Shown here piece after piece: positions 44,009 to 55,690 of a stretch of 64,000 bases of DNA (positions are counted from its first letter, which is position 1; each line of letters starts with the position of its first letter). The DNA is taken from NCBI GenBank assembly GCA_022605405.1, contig JABYQQ010000011.1, positions 1,585,942 through 1,649,941 of the forward strand. The letters run 5' to 3'. Below the pieces are notes generated by a model, which worked only from the letters and a program-made list of their open reading frames with translations, did no database searches and was not told where the DNA came from. This stretch comes from Earliella scabrosa (Eukaryota > Basidiomycota > Agaricomycetes > Polyporales > Polyporaceae). The position numbers and the translations under genes were made by a program.

Positions 44009-47000
44009 TCAACGCTCGTTCCATCGTGCCATAAACAAGATGTCCCTCTGCGTCACCATCGTCATCCCATGCCTGATACATGCGTTCAGAATGTCAACGC
44101 AAATGCAGCATACGCTAGAACACTCACTTGGACCGCATGTGCCACACGATCTCGTCCACGTCGTCCGGTAGATCCATCAGCGAGTGCATCCAATAGTAAG
44201 CGTGCCGCCATTTCAACCGCGTCAGAGCCTTGCACAGGCGGCAGATAACCCGGTCCTTCTTCGCGTCCGTGTCTGATTCTCGTTGCGCGAGCTTGTCCTC
44301 GACGGCTTTGCGGCTCGCGTCGTCCGCAAGGAAGCGGAGCCACGCGCAAGTCGTGTCCGCACCCTCAGGAAGCAACGTGATGCAGCAGTTGGGATCGGCT
44401 TCCGAGCTCGTGGACGCTTGTCCATCATTGCGCTGACCGTGGCCGGGGATCGCATGATCCGTGAGATAAATTAGATGGCGCGACTCTGCGTAGCCCGGTT
44501 CGCGCGGCTTTGTCGGACGCACCCTGTGTCGGGGGATCGGTGAGATCATGCCCACGAAGTGACAAATCATCAGTGAATGAGCGCCGACGAGCCGAAGAGA
44601 GAGAAGCGGGCGTACATCCTGCTGCGTGAAGTTTCCAGCCACCGGATGTGATGGAAGACGTGGGCGATCTATAGGCAATTCTTCAGTCAAGCGATGAGGA
44701 GAGTGACGATGTTGGTCGTGTACTTGCCAGCTTCACCCACGAGAGCTCGGTGGGAAGCGGGAGGCTCGGATCTCCACATGCACAGTAGAGCCTCCCCGAC
44801 TGCACGAGCGCCGTCAGCTCGCTCAGTGTTAGGTTCTCCGAGAGGCCTATGGCGTTCAAGATCGCCCCCACGAGCGAAGCCGTCTCGATGAACGCCATCG
44901 GAGTGACTCGGCGTTTGCCATTGTGGAACTCATCCTGGGACCAGGGCTGGTCTGGGTGCGTTTCGCGCCAGTGCTCGTGCAGCTCGGGATACGCGAACAT
45001 CTCGTGATCCTCCTGGGAGCAGAGGGAGCACTGGAATACCGCCATGGGATGCTGCAGCAGCTTGTCGGCGGGAGCGTTGCGGAGTCTCTTGAGGTCCGTC
45101 TTGCTGACGACGGAACTGGGGAGGTGACGGGAAAGCGTGCTGATCTCCTCCGTGAGGGTCTCCGCGAGAAGCGACCTATACTCCTGCTTGTACTCCTCGG
45201 CCTGCGCGCGGAGCTCAGGGCGCACGGCGTAGAAATCCTGTCGGGGGACGGGACCGTTCGCGTTGTCCTTCCCCGCGAGTGCCTCGAGGACGGGGAGGCG
45301 GACCGCAGTGTAGGTGTTCGGCATGAGCACACGCTCCGCGGCGGTGAACTCGTGTGCGAGGAACGCCTCGTAGTACCTCCCGATCTGCTTGCGGCGCTTC
45401 TCCCTCCGCTTGGCGTACCTCACATTGATGCGCCGTTGCTTCTCCTCTGCGAGGAGCACCTCGAGCTTGGGACGCAGGTTAGCCCAGACTGTGAGCAACG
45501 GCAATTTAGCGGCTAGTTCGAGGAAATGAACATTATCTGGTTATGAGACTCACTGCGGTCCGTCAGCTCCTTGGACTCGTTGAGCAGACGATCCCAGGTA
45601 GGGTTGTAGCTGGGGAAGTCTTGTAGCGTGTACCCGAGCTCAGCCAGCTGCTCTTTGATCCTGGAGCGAAACCGTCAGCAGCGAGGACCCGCGTGGAGTC
45701 ATGATAGGACTGACTGGGCTTTCCTCTTCTTCGCAGTCTTCTGGTCGTCCTCCTTCTTCTGCTTCCATACCTTGTCGTTCCACATCTCGATCTCTATCGC
45801 ATGCTTCCGAGCGACAGTCAGATGAGCATTTGGTCAGAATACACGAGAGGCGGGCACTCACGATTTGCCTCTGACGGATGCACTCCCGCCGCTCCTTGAT
45901 GTCCAGCTTCGGCAGCTCCTCCTTCGGAACAGTGCGCAAGTACTGCACGACGGCTCGCAGCTCCGGATCGACGTACGAGTCCTCCATCACGTGGGACGAA
46001 GGCTCGATCTTCTTGCGCGCGTACTCGACATCTGCCGCATCACGAACGAGAGGGTCGAGTCAGCGCGCGGGCGCTCGGAGCACAACAGCGGACACGAACC
46101 ATTGTAGATGTCACAACAAACGAGCGTGAGCGCGAGCTTCTCGACCGGTCCCATGGTCACGCAGATGTCCGCGCCGCTCTTCGAGCTGAGTGACGTCACG
46201 GGTGAGAACGAGGGATATGGCGAGATTGCACATCACACAGAACTGGATACTCACTTGACACCCTCGCACGTCTTGCACAACCGCGTCCGCGTCCCGTAGT
46301 CGACGAGCCGCGAGCGTCCCGCGCCACACGCCTGCACCGCCCCCCCCAGACGGTCAGCTTTGTCCGCGCATAGACGAGAGGAACAATGCAACGCACGAAG
46401 CAAGTGGTGTCAAAGAGCAGCGCCGCATAAAACGGCCCGCTCATGTCGTTCGGGCACGGCGGGAGGCCCTCGACGAGCTCGAACGAGTTGGTCCACACGT
46501 CCCGGTGGTGCTTGGTGGTGAGGATATCGCGGAACCGCTTGCTGGAGCGCGACATGTTGAGCAGATCCATAGGGTGCAGGTGACTGGCGATCTGGAGAGG
46601 CAGGTATGGGAATGAAGTGGGCGGTGTGACAGGGTCTCAACGCAACGATTAGATATCAGTGCGTACCTCGAGGAAGATATCAAGGGGCATGTTCTTCAGC
46701 TGCATCAGTTTACCTGCTGACCTCGCGCCCTTCCCTTTCGCGACCTTCCGCTTCGTGACGGTGGTGGAGGCGCCGTCTTGGATATCGAGCTCCCTGCCGT
46801 TGATCAGCTGTACCTTCAGAGTGCGAAAGAACTCTGCTGGCGTCATGCTGTCATATGAGGGGGCGGTGTAGCCATCGAGGTCCCCGTCGAGTTCGACATC
46901 GCTACAGTGGGGGACTGGTTAGCGTGATGCTTCATGGTTAGGGTGTATAACGTGAAAAAACACAAGGGCAGGGCGTTGGAAGTGAAGACAGCGTGCAAGT

Positions 47001-47050
47001 ATGAAGACAACTCACCTCATCTCTGAATGCTCGTGGTCTTCAGATGACAT
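44009..47050 (-). CDS. F-box protein with C-terminal zinc-binding-like motifs, copy B
   Basis: Starts at ATG 47050 (MSSEDHEHSEM). Exon 1 is 47050-47016, exon 2 46901-46667, exon 3 46591-46397 (195 nt) and exon 4 46331-46255 (77 nt). Further phase-compatible exons run down to TGA 44009-44011. The F-box is LKNMPLDIFLE / IASHLHPMDLLNMSRSSKRF, followed by LPPCPNDMSGPFYAALLFD and a Cys pair (ACG..CKTC). A Lys/Glu-rich coiled-coil-like middle follows (EEKQRRINVRYAKRREKRRK). Zinc-like motifs CSLC..HEHWRETH, YCACGDPSL and CRLC..HMRSKH close the protein. Expected role: SCF ubiquitin-ligase substrate adaptor. Paralogous to copy A, inverted and ~21 kb away. The acceptor near 44515 (CGACAAAG) was chosen for phase and is tentative. 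Confidence 0.78.
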
Positions 47051-47929
47051 GGTTAGGGACGGTGGTTGTGGTCTGCGGGGAGAACGAGCGTCTGAAGCGT
47101 CTGGGTGTTTAAATATCCCGGTATGGTGTAAGTTCTTTGGCGCGCTGCCCATCGAACTATTGCCATCTCGCTAGCATCTCAGCGGGAATTTGCCTTTGTA
47201 GGAATCGTAAGACACCGCGCATCACAAACCGGCTAGTACCACCCATGAAGCACAAGCTTCAACGTCATCAGCGGCGCATTGGGACTCTAAAGACCCCTTA
47301 GCTGCTAGGGATTGGGATTACCTAGCGTGGCTTTCTTTGTTCGTTCAGTAAGTTGTTAGAATGCAAGGTTACCATCAAGCCAGAGACTAGCACTTATGTT
47401 GAAACAACGAAGGAAGAGTGCATGTTTCGCATCTTTTCGAAGAGGATCGGTTCAAACGACGAGCGCCTTCAGGGCACGTGAATGTCTGTACCCGAGGCTT
47501 TCCGGCGGTTCCGTGTCCTTCCGCAGGGCTTGGGGCGTAACATGTTCGCACCAGTCAGTCCAGTTCGCTAGAAGTCTGTATGAAGGGTGGGTAGTACGTA
47601 CATGTAGACCAATGTACTTACACATTGTAGACTTCTCAAATGGCAGGGGGCGTCGTAGCGCGGCGGTAAGCCTGACCAAGCTCCTTCAACCTTTCTCGGT
47701 CAATCCTTGTAGTCCGGGTCTACTGAGAGTCCTACGACTAAGGCTCAAAGAGCTCGTCAGCAGTGTACGAAATCGGCCTATTGGCTGATGAAGTGCGGAC
47801 ACTCTTGCGACAAGTCTTCGCGGTGAACTGCAAGTCTCGGCCATCACTGGAGGGGAGTAGAGGGGAGTCCCCATAGCGAATACGGGATGCTGTGTCTCAA
47901 TTTTGACATATACCAAAGGATTGGGGCGT
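47051..47929. other. Intergenic
   Basis: About 880 bp upstream of F-box copy B and before the LINE relic. Short plus-strand frames have no recognisable motif. It may include more of the decayed LINE than I can trace. Confidence 0.4.
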
Positions 47930-49145
47930 GAGGCGAAGACCCACCGCTGTTCAGGAAGTCTTGCGCATACCGAGGGCAACGGTCCTCACCGTCGGTCGCG
48001 GACTTGGTCTGGGTGTCTCGAAGGGGGCGGTCTGGCGCGCTGTGAGGTGTGAGGAGCCGAGATGTGGCAAGGAACATGCGGGACTTCCTGTGGAAGGCGC
48101 TGCATGGTGCGCTGCGCGTGGGTAGGTTCTGGGAGAATATACCGGGATATGAGCAGCGCGCGACATGTGGGGTGTGTGGTGTCGTTTAGTCCCTGGAACA
48201 TATCCTGCTCAGTGCCACTAGAGTGCACGGCTGTCGGCCAACGGGAAGCTTGGGCGCTGGTGCGTGAGTGGGCACGAAAGCGGGGCTTACCTGAGGTACC
48301 TGTGTCATACGGCAGTGTCCTTGGGGCGCCAGTGCTTTCCCTTGAACATGTCACGGGAAAGCGGTCGCGAGCGGTGGACCACTTCTACCAGACCGTGCTG
48401 CTGGTAAGTAACGGCGCACTTGATCTGGTGTATGCGCTGTGAGCGCGTCATCGGGTAATGTGAAGAGAGCCTGACCGGCAGCATTCGCCCGTGGAGGTGG
48501 AGCGACGTTGGACGGCGACGGTTGAGAAGCGGATCGCACTGGACTTTGCTAGGACATTGAAACGGTACGGGAAGCGCGCCCTGCGCGTGTACCTGCAATG
48601 GCTGGAGGTCCGTCGACCGCCTCCTGCTCGGGAGGTCTCCCCGGGGGATTTAATGGGTAACGTGACGCGTCGTGCCCCGGCCGGACTTGGCTGAGCATGA
48701 ATGCGCTGCGCCGGGAGTTCCACACTGCAGCTTGCGCTGCGTGCGTAAAGCATTTCCCCTGGCGCGGTGCTGAAGGATACTTCTGACCTGCTACAACTCG
48801 GGTGGGGGGCTATGTGCTCTGCCTCCGAGCTCGCATCGCGAAAAAAAGAAGTCTTGCGCATACGTACCAGCCTGGTGAAGAGCGCCCAGAGAAATTGGCT
48901 GGATCTTCCGGGATGGCGAGAATGCATGCTTTATTGAGGAGCATCGAAAGCATACTATGAGTACTGATGCCCTTCAGTAAGGCTTACGCTCGACAGAAGG
49001 ACATCGGTGCAGGCAGTGGGGGGAAAAGGCGACCGCAGTAGTAGAACGGATATGGCTCTCAATCCTAGAACAAGAGGCAAATCTACCACCGAAGTGGGTG
49101 GTGGATAGCGGTGTTTCAACAGTGGGTAACAAGAGAGGGAGATGA
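47930..49145 (+). pseudogene. Decayed 3' end of a LINE ORF2 (relic)
   Basis: Fragments of a LINE C-terminus can be read in shifting frames. They are DVARNMRDFLWKALHG and FWENIPGYEQRATCGVCGVV then a stop and SLEHILL (a zf-RVT zinc motif, 48057-48210), REAWALVREWARKRGLP (from ~48243), LIWCMRCERVI (48418-48450), RWTATVEKRIALDFA (from ~48508) and KWVVDSGVSTVGNKRGR with TGA (to ~49145). The same blocks occur in order in the intact LINE at 3.6-11.6 kb (LVWKLRCERVI, RWRAAVNARLTLD, EWVLDCGVLVGIKRGR), but sequences are diverged, so it belongs to another family or subfamily. Stops and frameshifts make it non-functional. Confidence 0.75.
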
Positions 49146-50018
49146 CGAGGACACTGACCTGCGCGGTATTCTCAGAGGATTCCCTCGTCCCACACGTCGG
49201 TGACTAGTGAGTGATTGCGCAATGCCTCCGAGGCCGCCCAGTGTGCCTGTGCAACTCGTTGGCTGAGCTACACGACATGCCCTCTGGGACCAATGTTGGT
49301 CAAGACAACATGAGCTCCACCAAAAATGGCCGGTCCCTGGAGACTGCATCTTGCACTGATTAAGTAGTACTTCAAGTTGAGTACTCACTGTACGTCTCAT
49401 CTCAGGGACATCTCTGGTCAATTCTTTCGGAAAGGATCAAGCATCCAGGTTATTGGGGGAGCGCTGTGGAAGAGGTCTATCTAGTATCCAGCACGAAGTC
49501 GCATCGGCTCGGACTTGACAATCTGCTCTCGTGTCCGTTCGAACACGAGGTTTCACTGCCACGAGTTCGCTACATTAGTGTAACGCATCACCCAAGTAGT
49601 TACCGGGTGTACCCACGATGTCAGCAATCGTCGAGCACGAGTTTGCCACTTGGACAGGCAAGACTTATTTCGAGTAGCATGCGTGCAAGAGGACGAAGAG
49701 ATGCAGATATTCGAGTCGCGACGACTGGGGAGGTGTTGTTACCGCGGAAGTGTCCCGGGGCCTGGTTGGCACTCCGGAGGCTGTGATTGGTGGATAATGC
49801 CTCAGGACCCAGGACACCGCGGCCTGACCGATGCGGTCCTCTGCTTGAGTCGAGTGATGCAAGCGGGATTTATGCCGGAGCACCACCTTGGAGATCTCTC
49901 TTACCCTGTTCTTACCCCCACCTCCATGTGCTACTAGGCTGGTCGCGCAAACCTCCTTGCTGCTTATCTTCAACGCCGTCGACACGACTCTCACGACCCA
50001 TTGCTAGCTAAGTTATAC
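49146..50018. other. Intergenic
   Basis: About 870 bp between the LINE relic and the ZIP transporter. Overlapping short frames (49466-49937) show no known motif. The 3' part should hold the ZIP promoter. Confidence 0.4.
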
Positions 50019-52159
50019 ATGTCTTTCTTCGGCAATGCAACCGGAAAGCTTCCTCAACGACTCGCGGGAGAGGGAGAAGACGAAGGGACTGTCGAACGGG
50101 TCCTGATCATGCTCCTCATATTCGCGGTCTCTCTCTTCGGTGCGTTCTTCGACCTTGTATGTATGATCAGCGTCCGAGCATACTCTGTAGCGGTCTCGTT
50201 CCCCACCATAACCGCTACTTTCCGTTCCATTCGCGTGCCGAGCATCCTCTTCTTCGTTGGGAAGCACTTCGGGACCGGAGTCATTCTCTCCACCGCCTTC
50301 GTGCATCTTCTGCAGGACGCGTTCAAGGCACTCTTGAAACCGATCGTGAACGAGCGATGGAAAGTCGGAGACTGGGCTGGTATGATTGTGTGAGTACAGC
50401 CATCTCGCATTGATGTCGGCGCGCAGAGTCTGATTACTCTTAGCCTCGGATCCCTGCTATGCATATTCCTCATTGAGTGTACGTGTTGGTTCCCCTCTTA
50501 TTTTTTCGTTGCCTCAATGTTGCGAACAGATGTATCCACGGCGTATGTGGATCGCCTCCAGTCGTACCCCTCCCTCCCTTCCACCCCCACCGCCTCAGAG
50601 CCCTCCTCATCAGCTGCGTCCGTGCAGATGGAATACGAACCTTCCACAGTCGCGCGGCCATCAATAGTAACGCAAAGGCCGACGGGCACCGAGAACTGGA
50701 TCGATGGCTTGCCCTCTAACCACCCTAACGACCCCTTCGACGAGCGCGTATACCGCTCTAGCGCCCCTCGCCCCCTCGCCCCTCCTGAGCGCTCCAGCGA
50801 GACCAACGAGAGCACTCCACTCCATCCCGCTGCCTCAGAGGTCCCGGCGAAGACCGCATCGTACGGCGCAACATCCAAGCGCTCGTCAAATCGCCCTCCA
50901 GCTCGTCCAAGCAATCGTGTTTCCGCACCCCCAGGCGACGCCTTCTTCTCTGGCGGCCACCATAGGCATGAATCGCGCGACACGCATGCCACGCATCATG
51001 CTCGCGTCTCCCGGTGGAGATGGTTAGGATTGCCTTGGTGGGGTGGGGATAGGGCAGACGTCACCGACTCGGACCTCACCCCCACCATTTCACGCACGTA
51101 CTCGCACCCGAACCTCAGGACACACTCACATGGCCACTCGCATTCTCACTCGCATGCCCACACCATTGCGACACTACCGCTACCGGTGTCGACCCCTAAG
51201 AGCTCGACGAGCGGCAAGTCTAGGATAGCGAAGAGCCCAGAGAGTGACGGACACGGGCGGGGGAGCGGGCATCATGGGCATGCGCATATGGATATGGAGC
51301 GATGGATGCACGACATCGACGGAGAGGATGGCGACGGGCACGGGCACATGCACGATGGCGTCGTCGACGAGGAATGCGGGGCTGAGCCGGGCGAGCAGGA
51401 GGCGGAGACCAAGGTCGGGCGGCGGAGACAGGTCATCGGGATCCTAGTCTTGCAGCTAGGGATTATGATCCACTCCCTCGTCATTGGCTTGACTCTGTCC
51501 ATCACGACGGGGTCCGAGTTCAGTACGTTGCACGTCCTCGTTGGCGTTTTCACCATGCTGATGACGGTACAGCCTCGTTGGTTATCGCGATCGTGTTCCA
51601 CCAGCTCTTCGAGGGTCTCTCGCTCGGCATCCGGATAGCAGGTCTGCCCTCGTCCCACTCTGAACGTACGTCCCACTACCTCCGCTCCTGCTCCTCCGGG
51701 ACTGATGGATCCTCAGATGGATTCCGGTATCTGCCCGGACGCACACTCAAGCCACTGCTCGCGATCACATTTGCCACTACCACGCCGCTCGGGATAGGGA
51801 TCGGGCTCGCCACACTGGGCGCGGGGAGCAGGAAGGGCCCGCACCTGATCCTGGTGCAGGGGATCATGTCCGCGGTGTCTGCGGGGATGCTGATATACGC
51901 GGCGTGCGTGGAGATGCTCGCGGGCGACTTTGTGATGGACGCGCACCTGTGGCGGAGCAGCGTGCGGAGACAGGTGGTCGCGCTGGGGAGCTTGGTGGCG
52001 GGCGTCTGCGCGATGGCTGCGATTGGGTGCGTGCATGTCTCCATGCGTGTTTTGGACGCCGTGCTGACTGAGATCGTCCGGTGTGTTGGTGCGGCCGGCT
52101 GTGGTTATGTAGTATGTGAGTGTTTTTCGTGTGCGAGTGTGAGGAGCGAGCGGAGCTGA
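50019..52159 (+). CDS. ZIP-family zinc/iron transporter
   Basis: Exons 50019-50139, 50191-50389, 50444-50478, 50530-51522, 51573-51665 and 51717 onward are in phase (~600 residues). The first membrane helices surround VPSILFFVGKHFGTGVILSTAFVHLLQDAF. A ~290-residue cytosolic loop carries two His clusters (HSHGHSHSHSHAH; HHGHAHMDM and GHGHMHDG) typical of metal-sensing loops. Then come MIHSLVIGLTLS and the metal site HQLFEGLSLG (~459-468), where the junction A|CC restores GSEFTSLVIAIV. The protein imports Zn2+ or Fe2+ at the plasma membrane or releases it from an organelle. The C-terminus is uncertain: read-through gives TGA at 52157-52159, and a last intron from 52028 to 52112 would end it at 52119. 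Confidence 0.87.
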
Positions 52160-52301
52160 CGGCGTGCTCTACAGTCTTGACTAGACTCGGACATCCATGG
52201 ACCGCGCGATTCAACCTGCGGCGCTTCCGGCCTTGGACGATCGTCTCGAATAGATACCTACTGTATCATTCTTGTAGTATAGTGTACACTGACCGCTCGA
52301 C

Positions 52302-52329
52302 GACAAGACAAGACAAGACAAGATAAGAC
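52302..52329. repeat. GACAA microsatellite
   Basis: Four GACAA units followed by one GATAA and degenerate GACGG/GACGA units. Confidence 0.8.
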
Positions 52330-52575
52330 GGGACGAGGCACGCTTTCATCTGACCCTAGACTGCAATAGTATCACATCGCATTCACATCGCTATCTCCCA
52401 CCGGACTTGCTGCTGCGCTAAACGCTGAGACGTTCTGCCCAACCAGGAAGAATGGCGATCAAGGTTGAGCGAGTCGCTCGTTGGTCTATCGGTCTATTGG
52501 GTCTATATTACGGCTACAACGACAGTACATAATTTTGGGCACCGCGCGCTGAGAGCGCGCCGGGCGGTAGAGTGC

Positions 52576-52599
52576 GGGTGAGGGTGAGGGTGAGGGTGA
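52576..52599 (+). repeat. GGGTGA tandem repeat
   Basis: Four consecutive GGGTGA-type units, giving four GGG runs with short loops, a potential intramolecular G-quadruplex. Confidence 0.75.
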
Positions 52600-52837
52600 C
52601 TATGGATACATGCGTCCGAGTCCGGGACGCGCGAGGCTCCACCGTGTGGGGCGATGCCAATGCGGCCGTGATTAGTCTATGGATGTCTATGGTGTGTCTA
52701 TGGGGGAGGTACGTAGTCTAGAGGTGTAACGAGGGGAAGGAGGGCAGAGCAGCAAGGGAGGGTGTGCACTCGGAGGGAGAGGCGGAAGAAGGGAGGGGAA
52801 GTGTAAAGGCGAGCACGCGGAACAGGAACAAGCATCC

Positions 52838-53900
52838 TCATGCGAAGTTGAGCGAACGCATGATGCGGCTGACGCGGCGCGGGAAGATGAGGAGCTCGTA
52901 CTCGCCTGCGGTCGCAGTCGAAGCGGGCGCCTTGATCAATGTCGAAGTCGAAGTCGAGGTCGAGGTCGAAGTCGAAGTCGAAGTCGAAGTCGCGTTGGTG
53001 CCGGCGGGGACAGCGAGCTTGGCTGTTGATGAGTCCGCGGTGACGAGCGTAGAGAGCGCAGGGCCAGGGAACTCATACGGCCCAGACATGGTGTACGCGT
53101 CGATCAAGATGCCCTGGTCGTCGTCGCTGTACGCGCCCGGGAACGCGACCGTCTCGGACGCGGCCGGTCGCCCGCTCCCGCTGCCCCCGACGCGGATCTG
53201 CGCGCACGCGGGGTAGAACTCGGCGCCCTCGAGCGACTGCGCAGTGTGCAGCGCGAGGAGCTCGTTGCGGATGAGGTACTCGCCAGGCGCAAGGTTTGCG
53301 GGGAGCGTGACGGTCGAGGGCTGGCCGACGTACTGGTCGTGCATCGCCCAGGTGCCGTCGGCGCGGAGGCCGGACTGGGCGATTTTGAACCACTTGGCGG
53401 AGGAGGGCGAGAAGGACGCGCAGCCGGAGGCACCGCAGGAGGCCATGTAGGTCAGGACGGGGCCGACGGCGTGGATCCACTGCGGTGAGTGAGGTTGGTG
53501 CGGTGAGTGCGCGGGCGAGGAGTGGATGAGGGAGGAGACTTACGTTGCCGCCGATGTTGCTGACCCAATGGAAGCTGACAGTGCTGCCGGGCTGAGCGGG
53601 CGCGACTGCTGATGCTGCCTGGGCGTCCAGGCCGCAAGCGATGTCTGGGTTGCTCGTACCCTTCACGGGTCCGATGTCGGAGACTACGCGGATGGGAGAC
53701 GAGCCTGAAGAGAAGGATACATCAGTCCTGTACCAGAAGACGACAGAGACGCGCTATGCGGAAGGGAAGAGACACTCACCACTGCTGCTTCCGGGTGCGT
53801 TGCCCTTGTATGTCTTGCCATCGATGTCCATCGACCCGAGGTAGCCGTGGCCGGCGACGAGGGGTGTGATCGTAAGGAGCGCGAAAAACACGGCGTGCAT
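52838..53900 (-). CDS. AA9 lytic polysaccharide monooxygenase
   Basis: Three exons (53900-53780, 53704-53544, 53479-52838) give ~307 residues. The signal peptide ends at Gly17, so mature His1 is His18 (HGYLGSMDIDGKTYKGN), the copper histidine-brace residue. The second copper His is His172 (LLALHTAQ) and the axial Tyr is Tyr183 in GAEFYPACAQ. The residue normally Gln two places before that Tyr is Glu181 here. Cellulose-binding CBM1 is absent. The C-terminus instead carries an alternating Thr-Ser tail coded by a hexanucleotide repeat (52941-52993), probably O-glycosylated. The enzyme oxidatively cleaves cellulose or related glucans extracellularly using H2O2 or O2 and a reductant. A CTATAAAG box lies at 54131-54124, ~225 bp upstream. 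Confidence 0.9.
52941..52993. repeat. Hexanucleotide repeat (GTCGAA/GTCGAG) within AA9 coding sequence
   Basis: About nine GTCGAA or GTCGAG units. On the minus strand they read as alternating Thr-Ser codons in frame. Confidence 0.9.
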
Positions 53901-55690
53901 AGCGTCGAAAGAATAGAGAGTGAATAGAAGAAGTAGCGAGCCAGGGACTGTGCCAGCAGACGAAGAGAGCGAGAGGGATGCGAGCTCTGAAGATATGCAG
54001 CGGCTACGTGAGGCTGACAGGGGCTGGGCCAGATGTGGATGGCGGATGAGAAGAAGGGAGGGAGAAGTGTGGTAAGTCGACAAGCAACTATCGAGGAGAA
54101 TGCCTGGTTCTCTCTCGACCATGCTTTATAGGTTATGGACAGTTTCACTGAGATATTGGGGGGACTTGAGAATTTTCTGGGGAGGCGGGAGGCGCGCTGA
54201 CCACCAGGGCGCGAGAGGCGCGATGTCGGGGCGGTCGGCGCCGGTTATTTCGATCCCGACTGAGGTACACACATGGTCGCTTTCCACTCTCTCGAGTCGA
54301 CGTGTCCGTGCGCAAGGGAGGGGGGATGTCGAGCCTGGACCGGCAGGTGAAAAAATAGCGCCCTGTAAAACTTCGACACCCCAAGTTGAATAGGAGAGCA
54401 CGATCGTGTACCTGGGGAAGAAACTTGCGCTTGATTGCATTCAGCACGAAGTGGACTCACCCAGAGCAACTCTCGAAGACACATGACATTGAAAGTGTGC
54501 AATGGATTGTCTCCTCCCTGGACGAATCCCGCACTGTGTACTTGTATGTTGGCATGCCAAACGATCATCGCTGGCATTGAGCACTGCCTTAAATAGGTAC
54601 TTGGGTAGAGATCTAAATGATCTCGATCTGCATGTTCGCGGCCGCGGCACCATGGGACGGTTGCCCTTGAGGGTCCCGAGAGTACTTAGGTTGGTTCTGG
54701 GTCAACTTAGTCGAACGGTCACGGACACGGCGGGCAGCGCCCAGAAAACGGATGCGAGAAAAGTCAGGAATAACCTCCACTAAGCCGACTTTTCTCGTCC
54801 TTGTCCCGCGCTTTGTCGGCAGCTGAACAAGTGACAGGTTTCCGACGTTCTTCTGATGTTATCTGGTGACCAGACAGGCAGACTTTGCAGCGACTTACGC
54901 AGGTGCGCGAAAGGTCCTGAACAGGCGACATGTTCGGGACATTTCTGCATCCGAAATACGGTCCCTGAAAGGTGACAGACCATGAAAATTTCTTCGTACT
55001 ATTCTGATCGTTGATAGGTGAACTTTTTCAGAGACAATCTCAAGCGGCAAAAAAGGAGCAGGAAAGACCAATTTCCCGCGTACATGAAAGACCGGCATAA
55101 ACAACGAAAGAGGCGAGCTTTTCAGGTCGTCGTAAGTGCCGGATCCATTGACCTTCTTGGCGGCCGGAATGTCTTACTGAACAGGTTCCCTATTCAGGAT
55201 ACGGAAAAGCGACAAATAGGTCACCTTTCCTGCAGAGGGAAAATACGTCTCCTACGCCACACCCCGACACGCCGCGCCACCCCCCGACGCATCACACCGC
55301 ACCCCGAGGCGTCGCGCGGCATCCCGACCCTCCACGCCGCACCCCCACGCCGCACATAGCTATCATGAGCGCCCCGATGCTCCCTCCTCACAGCGATCGT
55401 AGACGACTGCGACCGACGACGACGACGAGGCGCACAGCGCCGTGAGGCTGCACGATCTTCAAGGATGCTCGGCGCCGCCCCCACGACGCATGGCGTCTCA
55501 GGCCTCACGAGCCACGACTGAGCTCTGCGCCCAACAACTCCGAACGCCTCCAGCACCCGACAACGCCGACGGACGACTTGGAGACGACGCACGCTGCGCC
55601 GCCCCTATTGCTCGCACTTCGCCGACTGCCGTGGGTGGGCCCCTACACATGCTTCGTCGAGCCTCAGCCTCAGCCTCCACCTCCCCTCCG
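53901..55690. other. Gene-free region upstream of AA9
   Basis: The first ~250 bp contain the AA9 promoter (CTATAAAG at 54131-54124 on the minus strand). Further out there is no convincing gene. A loose inverted pair (CTGAAAGGTGACAG near 54966 and GGTCACCTTTCCTG near 55219) and a CCCCGACGC-rich short-repeat stretch (55257-55350) are seen. Confidence 0.45.

Larger units (their letters stand above)
52160..52837. other. Intergenic with simple repeats
   Basis: About 680 bp between the ZIP and AA9 3' ends (convergent). It contains a GACAA pentamer array (52302-52329) and four GGGTGA units (52576-52599) able to form a G-quadruplex. No gene. Confidence 0.5.

Noticed and set aside
49466..49937. Overlapping plus-strand frames before the ZIP gene
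   Set aside because: No motif, no splice-compatible join and no family resemblance; treated as intergenic.
54966..55232. Inverted repeat suggesting a MITE
   Set aside because: Only ~13 of 15 bases match at the core, the arms do not extend convincingly, and no target-site duplication was found.
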